Shown here piece by piece: positions 1-7,195 of a stretch of DNA of 64,000 nucleotides. The stretch's first letter is position 1. Each line of letters starts with the position of its first letter. The DNA comes from Mariniflexile gromovii (GTDB lineage: Bacteria > Bacteroidota > Bacteroidia > Flavobacteriales > Flavobacteriaceae). A model generated the notes under the pieces. It saw only the letters and a list, made by a program, of their open reading frames with translations, was not told the origin of the DNA and did no database searches. A program made the position numbers and the translations under genes. The stretch spans positions 62,001-126,000 of the forward strand of contig NZ_JAGJCB010000010.1 of assembly GCF_017814435.1 (NCBI RefSeq). Reading direction: 5' to 3'.

Positions 1-836
1 TTGAAGAAGGTGGTATTGTAAAATGTATTAAGGTTTCGGCTGAAGAACAAGGCAACAAACGTTTATCTAAAGGGCAAATTGAAAAACTTACAGGTATTGC
101 CCAACAACATGGTTTAGGTGGTTTGGCTTATATTATTGTAAATGAAAACGATTTACAATCGCCTATCATTAAGTTTTTAGGTGAAGATATCGCTGCGGGC
201 ATTATTAAAGCCACCAATGCGCAAGTAGGCGATATTGTGTTTTTCTCGGCGGCCGATTATACCACTGCCAATAAAGCATTGGATGCAGTACGTCAAGAAC
301 TTGGTAAAATGTTGCATTTAATCAATCCGAAGGAATTACGCCCTGCGTGGGTAATTGATTTCCCGATGTTTGAAAAAACCGATGAAGGACGCTGGACCTT
401 TACCCACAACCCATTCTCAATGCCTGCGGTGTATGATATTGAAAAACACATGAACGGTAAAGAGGAAGAAATAGGAAGCATCATTGCCCAACAATATGAT
501 TTAATTTTAAACGGTTACGAAATTGGAGGTGGCTCGGTGCGTGCACACAAACCCGAAATTTTAGAAGCTACCTACAAAAACATGGGCTACAACAAAGAAG
601 AAATGCTAAAAAGTGTTGGCACGATGTATAAAGCCTTCCATTATGGCGCGCCACCACACGGTGGTATTGCATGGGGTGTAGACCGTTTGATGATGATTTT
701 AGAGAAAAAAGCATCCATACGTGAAGTAATGGCATTCCCAAAAACAGGAACCAGCGAAGATTTATTATTTGGCGCCCCTTCCCTACTTTCTGACAAGAAA
801 ATTGAAGAAATGAATGTACGTGTTATGAAGAAATAA
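1..836 (+). CDS. aspS: Aspartate--tRNA ligase, C-terminal part (5' end outside window)
   Basis: Charges tRNA-Asp with aspartate in the cytoplasm. The reading frame is open from the first full codon (position 3), so the gene starts upstream of the window; an internal TTG near 123 is not a start. About 277 residues are visible. They cover the end of the bacterial GAD insertion domain and the class II synthetase core, including the C-terminal motif 3 region with APPHGGIAWGVDRLMMIL, in which GxDR is the class II arginine motif. It ends with KK before TAA. The GAD insertion is typical of bacterial AspRS. I am confident of family; whether the enzyme is discriminating or non-discriminating for Asn cannot be judged from this part. 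Confidence 0.95.
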   Translation, partial: EEGGIVKCIKVSAEEQGNKRLSKGQIEKLTGIAQQHGLGGLAYIIVNENDLQSPIIKFLGEDIAAGIIKATNAQVGDIVFFSAADYTTANKALDAVRQELGKMLHLINPKELRPAWVIDFPMFEKTDEGRWTFTHNPFSMPAVYDIEKHMNGKEEEIGSIIAQQYDLILNGYEIGGGSVRAHKPEILEATYKNMGYNKEEMLKSVGTMYKAFHYGAPPHGGIAWGVDRLMMILEKKASIREVMAFPKTGTSEDLLFGAPSLLSDKKIEEMNVRVMKK

Positions 837-858
837 GGTGTATTTGAGTTAATCTTTA

Positions 859-925
859 TTGCTTTTAAAGCAAAGGTCCATGTCCATAATATTTAATTTT
901 AATAAAAAATATATGGAACATGGAC
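859..925 (+). promoter_or_regulatory. Dyad covering the ferritin start codon
   Basis: A 13/14-nt inverted repeat (GTCCATGTCCATA at 876-888 and TATGGAACATGGAC at 912-925) brackets an AT-rich loop. The ferritin ATG at 920 lies in the right arm. Just upstream, 859-873 is a perfect 15-nt palindrome. In RNA the start codon would be paired, which could control translation; as DNA it could be a repressor operator. No T-run follows, so it is not a typical terminator. Function is inferred. Confidence 0.5.
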
Positions 926-1474
926 ACAAACAGATTATCAAAAAAAATAGAAGACATTTTAAATGCTCAGGTTACTAAAGAGGCAGAAGCAGCACAAATA
1001 TATTTATCTTATGGCTGTTGGGCAGATAGCAAAGGCTACGGAGGTATTGCCAATTATTTCTTTAGACATTCTGGTGAAGAACGCAACCACATGATGAAAG
1101 TGATGCAATACATTATGGAACGTGGTGGCGAGGTAAAAATTTCGGCTATAAAAGCACCACCAAAAAGTCCAAAAAATTTACAGGATTGTTTTGAAAAAAC
1201 ATTTCAACATGAGGTAGATAATACCACGGCTATTTATGAGATTGTAAATTTGGCACATGATGAAAAAGATTGGGCAACCTATAATTTCGCCCAGTGGTTT
1301 GTAAAAGAACAAATTGAAGAAGAGAAATTGGTTATGGATTTATTGGATAAATTAAAAATTGCTGGTGGCCCTAAAGCAAGCGATGAATCCTTATTCAACC
1401 TTGACAAATATTTAGGAGAAGCTCCAGACGAAGTTCCTTTAGCCCGTGAAGCTTCGGTAGATAAACCAGAATAG
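920..1474 (+). CDS. ftnA: Bacterial non-heme ferritin
   Basis: Iron-storage ferritin (24-mer cage with ferroxidase centre). The 184-residue protein is an all-helical ferritin-like chain; the E-E-R-N-H motif (E54, H57) and the later acidic helix FVKEQIEEEK match the ferroxidase ligands of FtnA-type proteins. No heme-binding methionine arrangement of bacterioferritin was seen. It is about 10-20 residues longer than E. coli FtnA, with an acidic tail. Start: ATG at 920; an ATG at 913 is out of frame. It stands alone between aspS and an accessory region and is closed by a strong terminator. The start codon lies in an inverted repeat, which may mean translational or operator control, possibly by iron. 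Confidence 0.92.
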   Translation: MDTNRLSKKIEDILNAQVTKEAEAAQIYLSYGCWADSKGYGGIANYFFRHSGEERNHMMKVMQYIMERGGEVKISAIKAPPKSPKNLQDCFEKTFQHEVDNTTAIYEIVNLAHDEKDWATYNFAQWFVKEQIEEEKLVMDLLDKLKIAGGPKASDESLFNLDKYLGEAPDEVPLAREASVDKPE

Positions 1475-1500
1475 GTTTTTTACGATTAAAATAAATTAAA

Positions 1501-1532
1501 AAATCCCGATGGTTTCCTATCGGGATTTTTTT
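1501..1532 (+). terminator. Rho-independent terminator of ferritin
   Basis: Stem AATCCCGAT / ATCGGGATT with an 8-nt loop, followed by a run of seven T. It lies 27 nt past the ferritin stop. Confidence 0.85.
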
Positions 1533-1579
1533 GTTTTATTGTAGGAAATATTATTTATATTTACATGATAGCAGTAACA

Positions 1580-1648
1580 AGAAACTTACTATATCCTGAA
1601 ATATTTACGGGATATTATTAATAAAGGTTTCTATATAAAATGTTGGCA
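1580..1648 (+). repeat. Possible degenerate attC-like boundary, left of first orphan gene
   Basis: An imperfect palindrome (AGAAAC..ATATCC near 1593-1609, pairing with GGATAT..GGTTTCT near 1612-1633) ends in GTTGGCA at 1642-1648. The same 7-mer ends the better-preserved element at 2577-2711. The left half is weak, so this is a tentative call. It places a cassette-like junction 18 nt before the start of the next gene. Confidence 0.35.
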
Positions 1649-1665
1649 AACATTTAAAATAAAAT

Positions 1666-2568
1666 ATGGGAATAAGAGAAAACCACCGAATTTTAAAAGA
1701 CGCTTTAAAGTATCTTAATTATAAAAGTGAATACATATCTGGCGAGAGCGGTGGCAAACCATATTTAGTTGATGATATACATAATTTAAAAAAAGGAATA
1801 GAATTACTTTCCGACATAGATTTTCTAGAATATTATATCAAAGATTTAAAAGAAAATTCTGGATTATTTAATACATTCAAAGACAAAGATAATTTTAATT
1901 CATCCCAAGATACTGTAATAAAAAATAACATTAATTACCTTAAAACGGGAATTCAATTTTTATTAAATTATTTTGACAAACAAACGGTTAATGAAAAGGA
2001 TATCGATGGAGTTTCAATTAAGCTTCCTGAGTTAAATAGCTTCGATGAATTATCAAAAATATCTAATGAACTTAAAAAAGCAATAGAATTGCCTATTAAT
2101 GACTCTGGAATTGAAAATGCGAAAACTGAAATAGTTTCAGCAGAAAGAGGTTCTATTTGGCTCAATATTGGTTTAGGAACAATTGCTGCTGTTAAATTAG
2201 TTGCAAGCATAACTTGGGCAGCTACTTATTTAAGAAAGAAAAAAGCTGAAGCAAAAATTTTTGAAGAACACGCTAAAACATTAGAATTAAAAAACGATGC
2301 ATTAAGCTCTATTATAGACGCACAAAAGACACAATTAAAAAATATTTTAGAATCGGAGGCTAAAGCAATAATTTCCGAACAATATCAGCACGATGACCCA
2401 GAAACATTGAGAAGACTAGAACTTTCAATAAATACAACAGCCGACTTAATAGACAGAGGTGTAAAAATATTGCCAACAAGTGAGAATGAAAGTTTAAAGG
2501 AATTATTTCCTGATTATAAAAATTTGAATTTAATCCAATCTGCAATAAAACAAATTAAAAACGAATAA
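1666..2568 (+). CDS. Unknown single-pass membrane protein with coiled-coil C-terminus
   Basis: I do not recognise this 300-residue protein. Visible features: a lysine/asparagine-rich helical N-terminal domain of about 160 residues, one hydrophobic segment at about 163-188 (starting GSIWLNIGLG) followed by RKKK, and a charged helical stretch (about 190-240) that looks like a coiled coil. By the positive-inside rule the RKKK side would be cytoplasmic. There is no signal peptide. It is markedly more AT-rich than the flanking core genes. It sits alone between GTTGGCA (1642) and TGTCAAC (2577), the ends of attC-like elements, so it is best viewed as a mobile cassette gene. Such genes often encode defence or stress functions, but nothing in the sequence shows that here. 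Confidence 0.7.
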   Translation: MGIRENHRILKDALKYLNYKSEYISGESGGKPYLVDDIHNLKKGIELLSDIDFLEYYIKDLKENSGLFNTFKDKDNFNSSQDTVIKNNINYLKTGIQFLLNYFDKQTVNEKDIDGVSIKLPELNSFDELSKISNELKKAIELPINDSGIENAKTEIVSAERGSIWLNIGLGTIAAVKLVASITWAATYLRKKKAEAKIFEEHAKTLELKNDALSSIIDAQKTQLKNILESEAKAIISEQYQHDDPETLRRLELSINTTADLIDRGVKILPTSENESLKELFPDYKNLNLIQSAIKQIKNE

Positions 2569-2576
2569 AAACGATT

Positions 2577-2711
2577 TGTCAACACCGTGTATAATTAATT
2601 GCTTTGGTAAGTGCTTATTTGGAAAATTTCTGCGGAATTTTCTCTGGCACGTTTTTGTTAACTAATTTAGTTGCTTAACCACCCAACTAACCATACACAA
2701 GCACGTTGGCA
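2577..2711 (+). repeat. attC-like palindromic element, copy A (135 bp)
   Basis: The ends are TGTCAAC (2577-2583) and GTTGGCA (2705-2711). Reading inward, GTGTATaaTTAaTTG on the left matches the complement of CAAcTAAccATACAC on the right, with a few unpaired bases near the tips. A short hairpin (GAAAATT..AATTTTC, about 2622-2640) lies inside. The order and the GCTTAACCACC block match the element at 29434-29570. This is the layout of an integron attC site, though the core 7-mers deviate from RYYYAAC/GTTRRRY. It lies immediately downstream of one orphan gene and upstream of another. Confidence 0.6.
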
Positions 2712-2783
2712 TTAATATGACAAAGACAACGGAAAGTTATTAATTCAAAATAAAACAAAAGAATTAAAAACTAACAAGGATTT

Positions 2784-3143
2784 ATGAAATTTAAATTAAT
2801 AGAACAAGAATATGTTGTAATATTTGTAGCCATTTCATTTATAGCCCTAATCTCCTATAGAATTTACTATACTAATGAAATTGACAAAAACCCATTTTTT
2901 ACCATTGGACAAGTTTATGATATAACTTATACGAAATCTGTCCGGAATGTAAAATTTAAATATTACCACAAAGGAAAATCATATACAGGGATTCATCGTG
3001 TTGACTTCGGTAAGGACAGCTTATACTTAGGTAATTACTACAAAGTAATAATTTCAAAAAATAACCCAACAAAGAATAGAATAATTATTGAACAACAAAT
3101 TTTAGATAGTATAAAAATTAATAATTTCAAATTGCGGAATTAA
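2784..3143 (+). CDS. Unknown small membrane-anchored protein
   Basis: A 119-residue protein with an N-terminal transmembrane segment (about 8-28, VVIFVAISFIALIS) and a beta-rich exterior domain. The latter has the pattern FYKYYHKGKSYTGxHRVDFGKDSLYLGNYYKVIISKNNP in outline, i.e. tyrosine-rich strands suggesting a small SH3-like barrel. Similar small anchored proteins are common as orphan genes in Bacteroidota; I know no function. The start ATG at 2784 lies 72 nt after the GTTGGCA end of the attC-like element. The gene is followed at 3154 by TGCCAAC, the opposite end type. It is AT-rich and has no partner gene, consistent with a cassette. Confidence 0.65.
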   Translation: MKFKLIEQEYVVIFVAISFIALISYRIYYTNEIDKNPFFTIGQVYDITYTKSVRNVKFKYYHKGKSYTGIHRVDFGKDSLYLGNYYKVIISKNNPTKNRIIIEQQILDSIKINNFKLRN

Positions 3144-3153
3144 TAAATACTAT

Positions 3154-3185
3154 TGCCAACATACGTACATAACTAATAAAAAATA
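3154..3185 (+). repeat. Left end of a third attC-like element (truncated)
   Basis: TGCCAACATACGTACATAAC follows the orphan gene and aligns with the left end of copy A (TGTCAACACCGTGTATAATT). No matching right end was found in the next 300 nt, so the element looks truncated or decayed. Confidence 0.4.
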
Positions 3186-3498
3186 TAATTAAAAACTTTT
3201 ATTAAATTCCAATAGTGCATTCTAGCCTTAATTTATAAATAAAATACTTCAATTAATTTAGCTTACCCTTTCATTACTACCTCAACTAGCTGAAAGTTTT
3301 AGAAAACATAACAAATCATAAATGACTATGCTACCATCAACCAAACCAAAAAACAAGATCTAATTTTTCAAATTAAAAATTTCAATCTATTTTTACAAGG
3401 CTGAAGCAGGTTTCATTTTTGAACATTTACCATTGTTTTTAAATAAAAAAGACACCTTTCGAAATATAAAAAAAGTGCTTTTAATAAAAACCACCACC
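3186..3498. other. AT-rich intergenic stretch, no gene seen
   Basis: About 310 nt of AT-rich DNA between the cassette-like region and the lyase gene. No ORF, tRNA or convincing hairpin with T-run was found. It may hold the decayed right half of the attC-like element and the promoter of the next gene, but I could not identify a clear TAnnTTTG box. Confidence 0.5.
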
Positions 3499-4746
3499 AT
3501 GATACACCTTAGAAAATTAAATTGGATACTAGCAATATGTATATTATGGAGCATCAACGGGTTCTCTTTTTCTGCCATTGAAATAGACACCACGGTTCTC
3601 ATAAAAGTAAAACAAAAAATACATGATGGCAGCTCTTCAGAACGTACACGCAGTGCTTACAAATCACTCATTGCAACCGCCAACAAATTACTCGACATAA
3701 AAAACCCTACGGTCATGGATAAAACCCTGGTGCCACCATCGGGAAACAAACATGATTATTTAAGTATTAGCCGTTATTGGTGGCCAGATCCTGAAAAACC
3801 AAACGGCTTGCCTTGGATGCGAAAAGATGGGGAAACCAACCCAGAAACCCAAACCGATGCGGTGGACAGAAAACGGTTAAGCGTTATGAGCCAAGGCGTA
3901 AAAAACTTATGCTTTGCCTACTATTTTTCGGGTGATGAGCGCTATGCTAAAAAAGCAGCCAGTATGCTAAAAACCTGGTTTCTTGATGAAGCAACACGCA
4001 TGAATCCGCATTTGGCGTTTGCGCAAAGTGTACCTGGGAATTCAAAAGGGAGGTCTTCAGGCATTTTGGATGGTCGGTCTATTTCTTCTGTAGTTCCAGA
4101 TGCCATAGCAATACTTTCAAAATCACCCCATTGGACTAAAAACGACACCACCAACATAAACAAATGGTTAACTGAATATTTAACTTGGTTAACCGATAGC
4201 GAATTAGGCATCACTGAGAATAACCAAGATAATAATCATGCCTCTTGGTATAAATATCAGGTGGCGGCTTTGGCTTTACATTTAGGTAACCATTCTTTGG
4301 CCAAAGCAACGGTTGAAGCGGGGCAGGAAAGCCTTGACAAACAATTGGATTTTGAAGGCAAACAAATTCACGAATTGGAACGCACCCGATCCTTTTTTTA
4401 CAGCTGCTACAATTTGGAGGCCCTCACCCACATAGCCAGTATTGGCGATAAAGTTGGTATGGATATGTGGAACTATCAATCGAAAGACGGTAAAAGCTTG
4501 ATGCTCGCTTTCAATTATCTGGCTCCTGTAATAAACGGTGCGACATGGCAATATACCGAAATAAATGGGGTTGATATATCCGATTTAATTGCTCCACTTG
4601 CGCGGTTTGCTAACCATACCAAATCGGATGAGGTTTCAAACTTATTAAAAAAGTCGATTTCCATACTTGTTGAACAGGAGAAAACAACGGGCAAAAAGAA
4701 CGATGAGCTTGAAGAATTATCTTTAACAACTACTTTAGATTTATAA
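3499..4746 (+). CDS. Exported alginate-lyase-family protein (PF05426-like)
   Basis: Probable polysaccharide lyase of the alginate lyase (alpha/alpha toroid) family, acting in the periplasm or at the cell surface. After an N-terminal signal peptide (MIHLRKLNWILAICILW.. to about residue 25), the 415-residue protein carries YWWPDP (94-98) and NNHASWYKYQ (N245, H247, Y251). The latter resembles the NNH..Y catalytic cluster of PL5-type lyases. A TTG at 3433 would add 22 residues before the signal peptide; the ATG at 3499 is preferred. The C-terminus ends LTTTLDL with no T9SS sorting domain. There is no polysaccharide-utilisation SusCD pair beside it, so the substrate (alginate or another uronate polymer) is not certain. 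Confidence 0.75.
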   Translation: MIHLRKLNWILAICILWSINGFSFSAIEIDTTVLIKVKQKIHDGSSSERTRSAYKSLIATANKLLDIKNPTVMDKTLVPPSGNKHDYLSISRYWWPDPEKPNGLPWMRKDGETNPETQTDAVDRKRLSVMSQGVKNLCFAYYFSGDERYAKKAASMLKTWFLDEATRMNPHLAFAQSVPGNSKGRSSGILDGRSISSVVPDAIAILSKSPHWTKNDTTNINKWLTEYLTWLTDSELGITENNQDNNHASWYKYQVAALALHLGNHSLAKATVEAGQESLDKQLDFEGKQIHELERTRSFFYSCYNLEALTHIASIGDKVGMDMWNYQSKDGKSLMLAFNYLAPVINGATWQYTEINGVDISDLIAPLARFANHTKSDEVSNLLKKSISILVEQEKTTGKKNDELEELSLTTTLDL

Positions 4747-4834
4747 TTGAAATAATTTTTTAAGTAATTGCTCACTTTGGGATAGTCTCGAAGCGTCAGG
4801 TGAATAATTTCTCAGAACAATGTATAGAGAATAA

Positions 4835-6295
4835 ATGAAAAAAACGGAAAACGAAAAAACAAACTGGACCATTTGCAAAGAATGCCATGGACGGGGCAAA
4901 AAAAGACGTAGGCTTCGGAAGAAAGTACGCTTAGCGTACCAAAAGGCATTGGAACATTTTGAAAAATCGAACGGTGAGGGCATAGCACCTGTGCGCCCAA
5001 AAGGACACTTGGACACGTGTTTAAACTGTTCAGGTTCTGGATTGATTTCTGCTGAGAGTCCGCCAATACCCGACACAGAAAACTACCCACACGTTGCAAT
5101 TATTGGTGGAGGAATTGGTGGTATTGCATTGGCAGTGGCGTGTTTACACCGTAGTATTCCGTTTACACTTTACGAACGCGACACTGGTTTTAATGTGCGG
5201 TCCCAAGGTTACGGACTCACATTGCAGCAAGCCAGTAAAGCTATTGCCGGTTTTGGTATTTTCGAGTTGGTTGAAGGTGTGGTTTCAACAAGGCATGTGG
5301 TGCATACCACCGATGGCAATGTGGTTGGAGAATGGGGCATGCGAAAATGGATGCAGCACGATGATAAAACATCAGCAAAACGTAGTAATATCCATATTGC
5401 ACGGCAATCGTTGCGCTTAGCATTGATGGAGCAACTTGGTGGAGATACTGCCATACAATGGAATCATCAATTATTGGATTTTAAAACATGTGAAGACAAA
5501 AGTATAACCCTTCGTTTTGAGGTAAATGGAACGACAAAAACCACCAAAGCAGATTTGGTAGTTGGTGCAGATGGTATTCGGAGTTCGGTACGTAGATTGT
5601 TAATTGGTGATAAAAAAACACCATTGCGTTACCTAGATTGTATTGTAATTTTAGGTATCTGCCCTTTAAAAAATCTTGAAGGGGTTGGTAGTGATTTGCT
5701 GGATTCGGCAACCGTATTTCAAACTGCCAATGGTAATGAACGCATTTACATGATGCCTTTTACTAACGATTCTGTGATGTGGCAATTGAGTTTCCCTATG
5801 CCAGAAGAAGAAGCTAAAGCCTTAAGTGTGTTAGGCGCTAAAGCCTTAAAAGAGGAAGCTATGAAAAGAACACCATGGCACGCTCCCATTCCGCAAATTT
5901 TAGAAGCGACTTTGGAAACGCAAATCTCTGGATATCCGGTGTACGACCGTGAATTGCTAAAACCTGAATTTTTAGAAAACGCCGAAGCCATTACTTTAAT
6001 TGGGGATGCGGCACATCCTATGAGTCCGTTTAAAGGGCAAGGTGCCAACCAAGCCTTGTTGGATGCGTTGACTTTAGCGCGAATGATATCAAAAACATGT
6101 GGTTCTTTTTCAAAATGGAAAGACACCGGATTAAGAAGCCGTTTATTAACCAAGTTTGAAGCAGAAATGATCAAACGAAGTGCTTCCAAAGTTAAAGATT
6201 CAGCTGATGCAGCACAGTTTTTGCATTCTGACGTGGTACTTCATGAAGGTGATGAACCAAGAGGACGCGTGTTGAAACGAAAAAACAACACATAA
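4835..6295 (+). CDS. FAD-dependent monooxygenase with N-terminal DnaJ-type zinc-finger motifs
   Basis: Flavoprotein hydroxylase of the PHBH/TetX class (PF01494-like). The core starts near residue 86 with the Rossmann motif GGGIGG (91-96). It then has VVGADGIRSSVRR (the DG motif) and GDAAHPMSPFKGQGANQAL (the second FAD/NADPH motif). Ahead of it are 84 residues with two CxxCxGxG motifs (C14/C17 and C62/C65) separated by a basic helix, resembling half of the DnaJ cysteine-rich zinc finger. That fusion is unusual for this enzyme class. ATG at 4835 is the only sensible start. The substrate is unknown; TetX-like drug modification is possible but not shown. The gene stands alone between a lyase and a DUF2911 protein. 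Confidence 0.8.
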   Translation: MKKTENEKTNWTICKECHGRGKKRRRLRKKVRLAYQKALEHFEKSNGEGIAPVRPKGHLDTCLNCSGSGLISAESPPIPDTENYPHVAIIGGGIGGIALAVACLHRSIPFTLYERDTGFNVRSQGYGLTLQQASKAIAGFGIFELVEGVVSTRHVVHTTDGNVVGEWGMRKWMQHDDKTSAKRSNIHIARQSLRLALMEQLGGDTAIQWNHQLLDFKTCEDKSITLRFEVNGTTKTTKADLVVGADGIRSSVRRLLIGDKKTPLRYLDCIVILGICPLKNLEGVGSDLLDSATVFQTANGNERIYMMPFTNDSVMWQLSFPMPEEEAKALSVLGAKALKEEAMKRTPWHAPIPQILEATLETQISGYPVYDRELLKPEFLENAEAITLIGDAAHPMSPFKGQGANQALLDALTLARMISKTCGSFSKWKDTGLRSRLLTKFEAEMIKRSASKVKDSADAAQFLHSDVVLHEGDEPRGRVLKRKNNT

Positions 6296-6430
6296 TAATT
6301 TGGGATAGTTAATGGCAAACACTATTCATATTAAAATGAAAACTTTAACATTAGCAACCCAGTTTTACAAAAACTTTAAGATTTTTTAGGCTTACCTTTA
6401 AAACTTTACTAAACTTTTAAAAATTTGAAT

Positions 6431-6964
6431 ATGAAAAAATCAACCTTTATTACAAGCATTGCTTGCTTTTTTATCATGCTTTTATCTGTTAACATGGAGG
6501 CACAAAAATTTAGTTCTTTGGACAAAAGCCCATTGGACGTAACCGCTTACCCTAACAGCAACAAGGAAACCAATAAACTTGTAAAAGTAGTTTATAGTAG
6601 ACCGCAACTTAAAGAAAGAGACTTAGGCACTTTAGTACCTAATGGCAAAGTATGGCGTACGGGTGCAAATGAAGCTACCAATGTTACTTTATATAAAGAC
6701 ATGAAGGTTGGCGGAAAAGCAGTTAAAGCTGGCGAATATTCATTATTCACAATTCCTGGAGAAAAAGAATGGACTATTATTTTAAATAAAGATATTAATG
6801 TTTGGGGCGCATATTCGTATAACGAAGCAAATGATGTGATTAGAGTTAAAGCACCTGTAAGCTCTGGTGATTCCTTAGAAGCTTTCTCGATTGCTTTTAC
6901 CGATGATGGTACCATGCATTTAGGCTGGGGAACCGTTAGAGTTGCTGTGCCTTTCACTAAATAA
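6431..6964 (+). CDS. Exported DUF2911 domain protein
   Basis: A 177-residue protein of unknown function with a signal peptide (KKSTFITSIACFFIMLLSVNMEAQ) and a single DUF2911 domain. Family hallmarks are VVYSRPQLKERDLG, the VWRTGANEAT block and the GEYSLFTIPG strand; a C-terminal HLGWGTVRVAVPF strand follows. The family is frequent in Bacteroidota and is periplasmic or secreted. A TTG at 6425 is in frame, but the ATG at 6431 begins the signal peptide cleanly. It is monocistronic, followed by a heptamer repeat and a bidirectional terminator shared with the convergent small gene. Confidence 0.85.
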   Translation: MKKSTFITSIACFFIMLLSVNMEAQKFSSLDKSPLDVTAYPNSNKETNKLVKVVYSRPQLKERDLGTLVPNGKVWRTGANEATNVTLYKDMKVGGKAVKAGEYSLFTIPGEKEWTIILNKDINVWGAYSYNEANDVIRVKAPVSSGDSLEAFSIAFTDDGTMHLGWGTVRVAVPFTK

Positions 6965-6990
6965 GGCAATAGGCAATAGGCAATAGGCAA
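6964..6990. repeat. Heptamer tandem repeat AGGCAAT x3.9
   Basis: Four near-perfect tandem units of AGGCAAT directly overlapping the DUF2911 stop codon region. One of several short 7-8 bp arrays in intergenic positions of this window. Confidence 0.9.
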
Positions 6991-6994
6991 AAAT

Positions 6995-7030
6995 AAAAGT
7001 TTCAGTTTTTTTTAATAAACTGGAACTTTT
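6995..7030. terminator. Bidirectional terminator between convergent genes
   Basis: A 14-bp stem (AAAAGTTTCAGTTT / AAACTGGAACTTTT, one G-U wobble) with a short loop. A/T runs on both sides serve the DUF2911 gene on the plus strand and the small gene at 7036-7173 on the minus strand. Confidence 0.75.
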
Positions 7031-7035
7031 GTTTT

Positions 7036-7173
7036 CTAAAGAACTTTAAAAACGTACCCTAAAAGCCAATACAAAATTAGGAATACGAAGATGGTACCGA
7101 AGCACCCGCATTTGCCTCCTCCTATTTTTTTTGCGCCCCAGGCAGCTCCAATAACTCTTAATAGATTTTTCAT
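7036..7173 (-). CDS. Small 45-residue glycine/cysteine membrane peptide downstream of queE
   Basis: An ORF found by reading the minus strand below queE. It starts with ATG at 7173 and encodes 45 residues: a basic amphipathic start (MKNLLRVIGAAWGAKK), a GGGKCGCFG turn with two cysteines, then a hydrophobic segment (TIFVFLILYWLLGYVF) that should span the membrane. It begins 22 nt after the queE stop and ends at the shared terminator, so it is probably cotranscribed with queE. I do not recognise the family. The clean frame and motif-like composition make it more than a chance ORF, but translation is not proven. Confidence 0.6.
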   Translation of the reverse strand: MKNLLRVIGAAWGAKKIGGGKCGCFGTIFVFLILYWLLGYVFKVL

Positions 7174-7195
7174 AGTAAATTAATTAGGCTCTAAT

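Noticed and set aside
4835-6295. Calling the FAD monooxygenase a tetracycline destructase
   Set aside because: The class is right but substrate residues cannot be verified, and the zinc-finger fusion is not typical of TetX.
6964-6990. Tandem repeats as CRISPR arrays (also 14339, 17855, 18439, 35723)
   Set aside because: Units are 7-8 bp, contiguous and without unique spacers; no cas genes are present.
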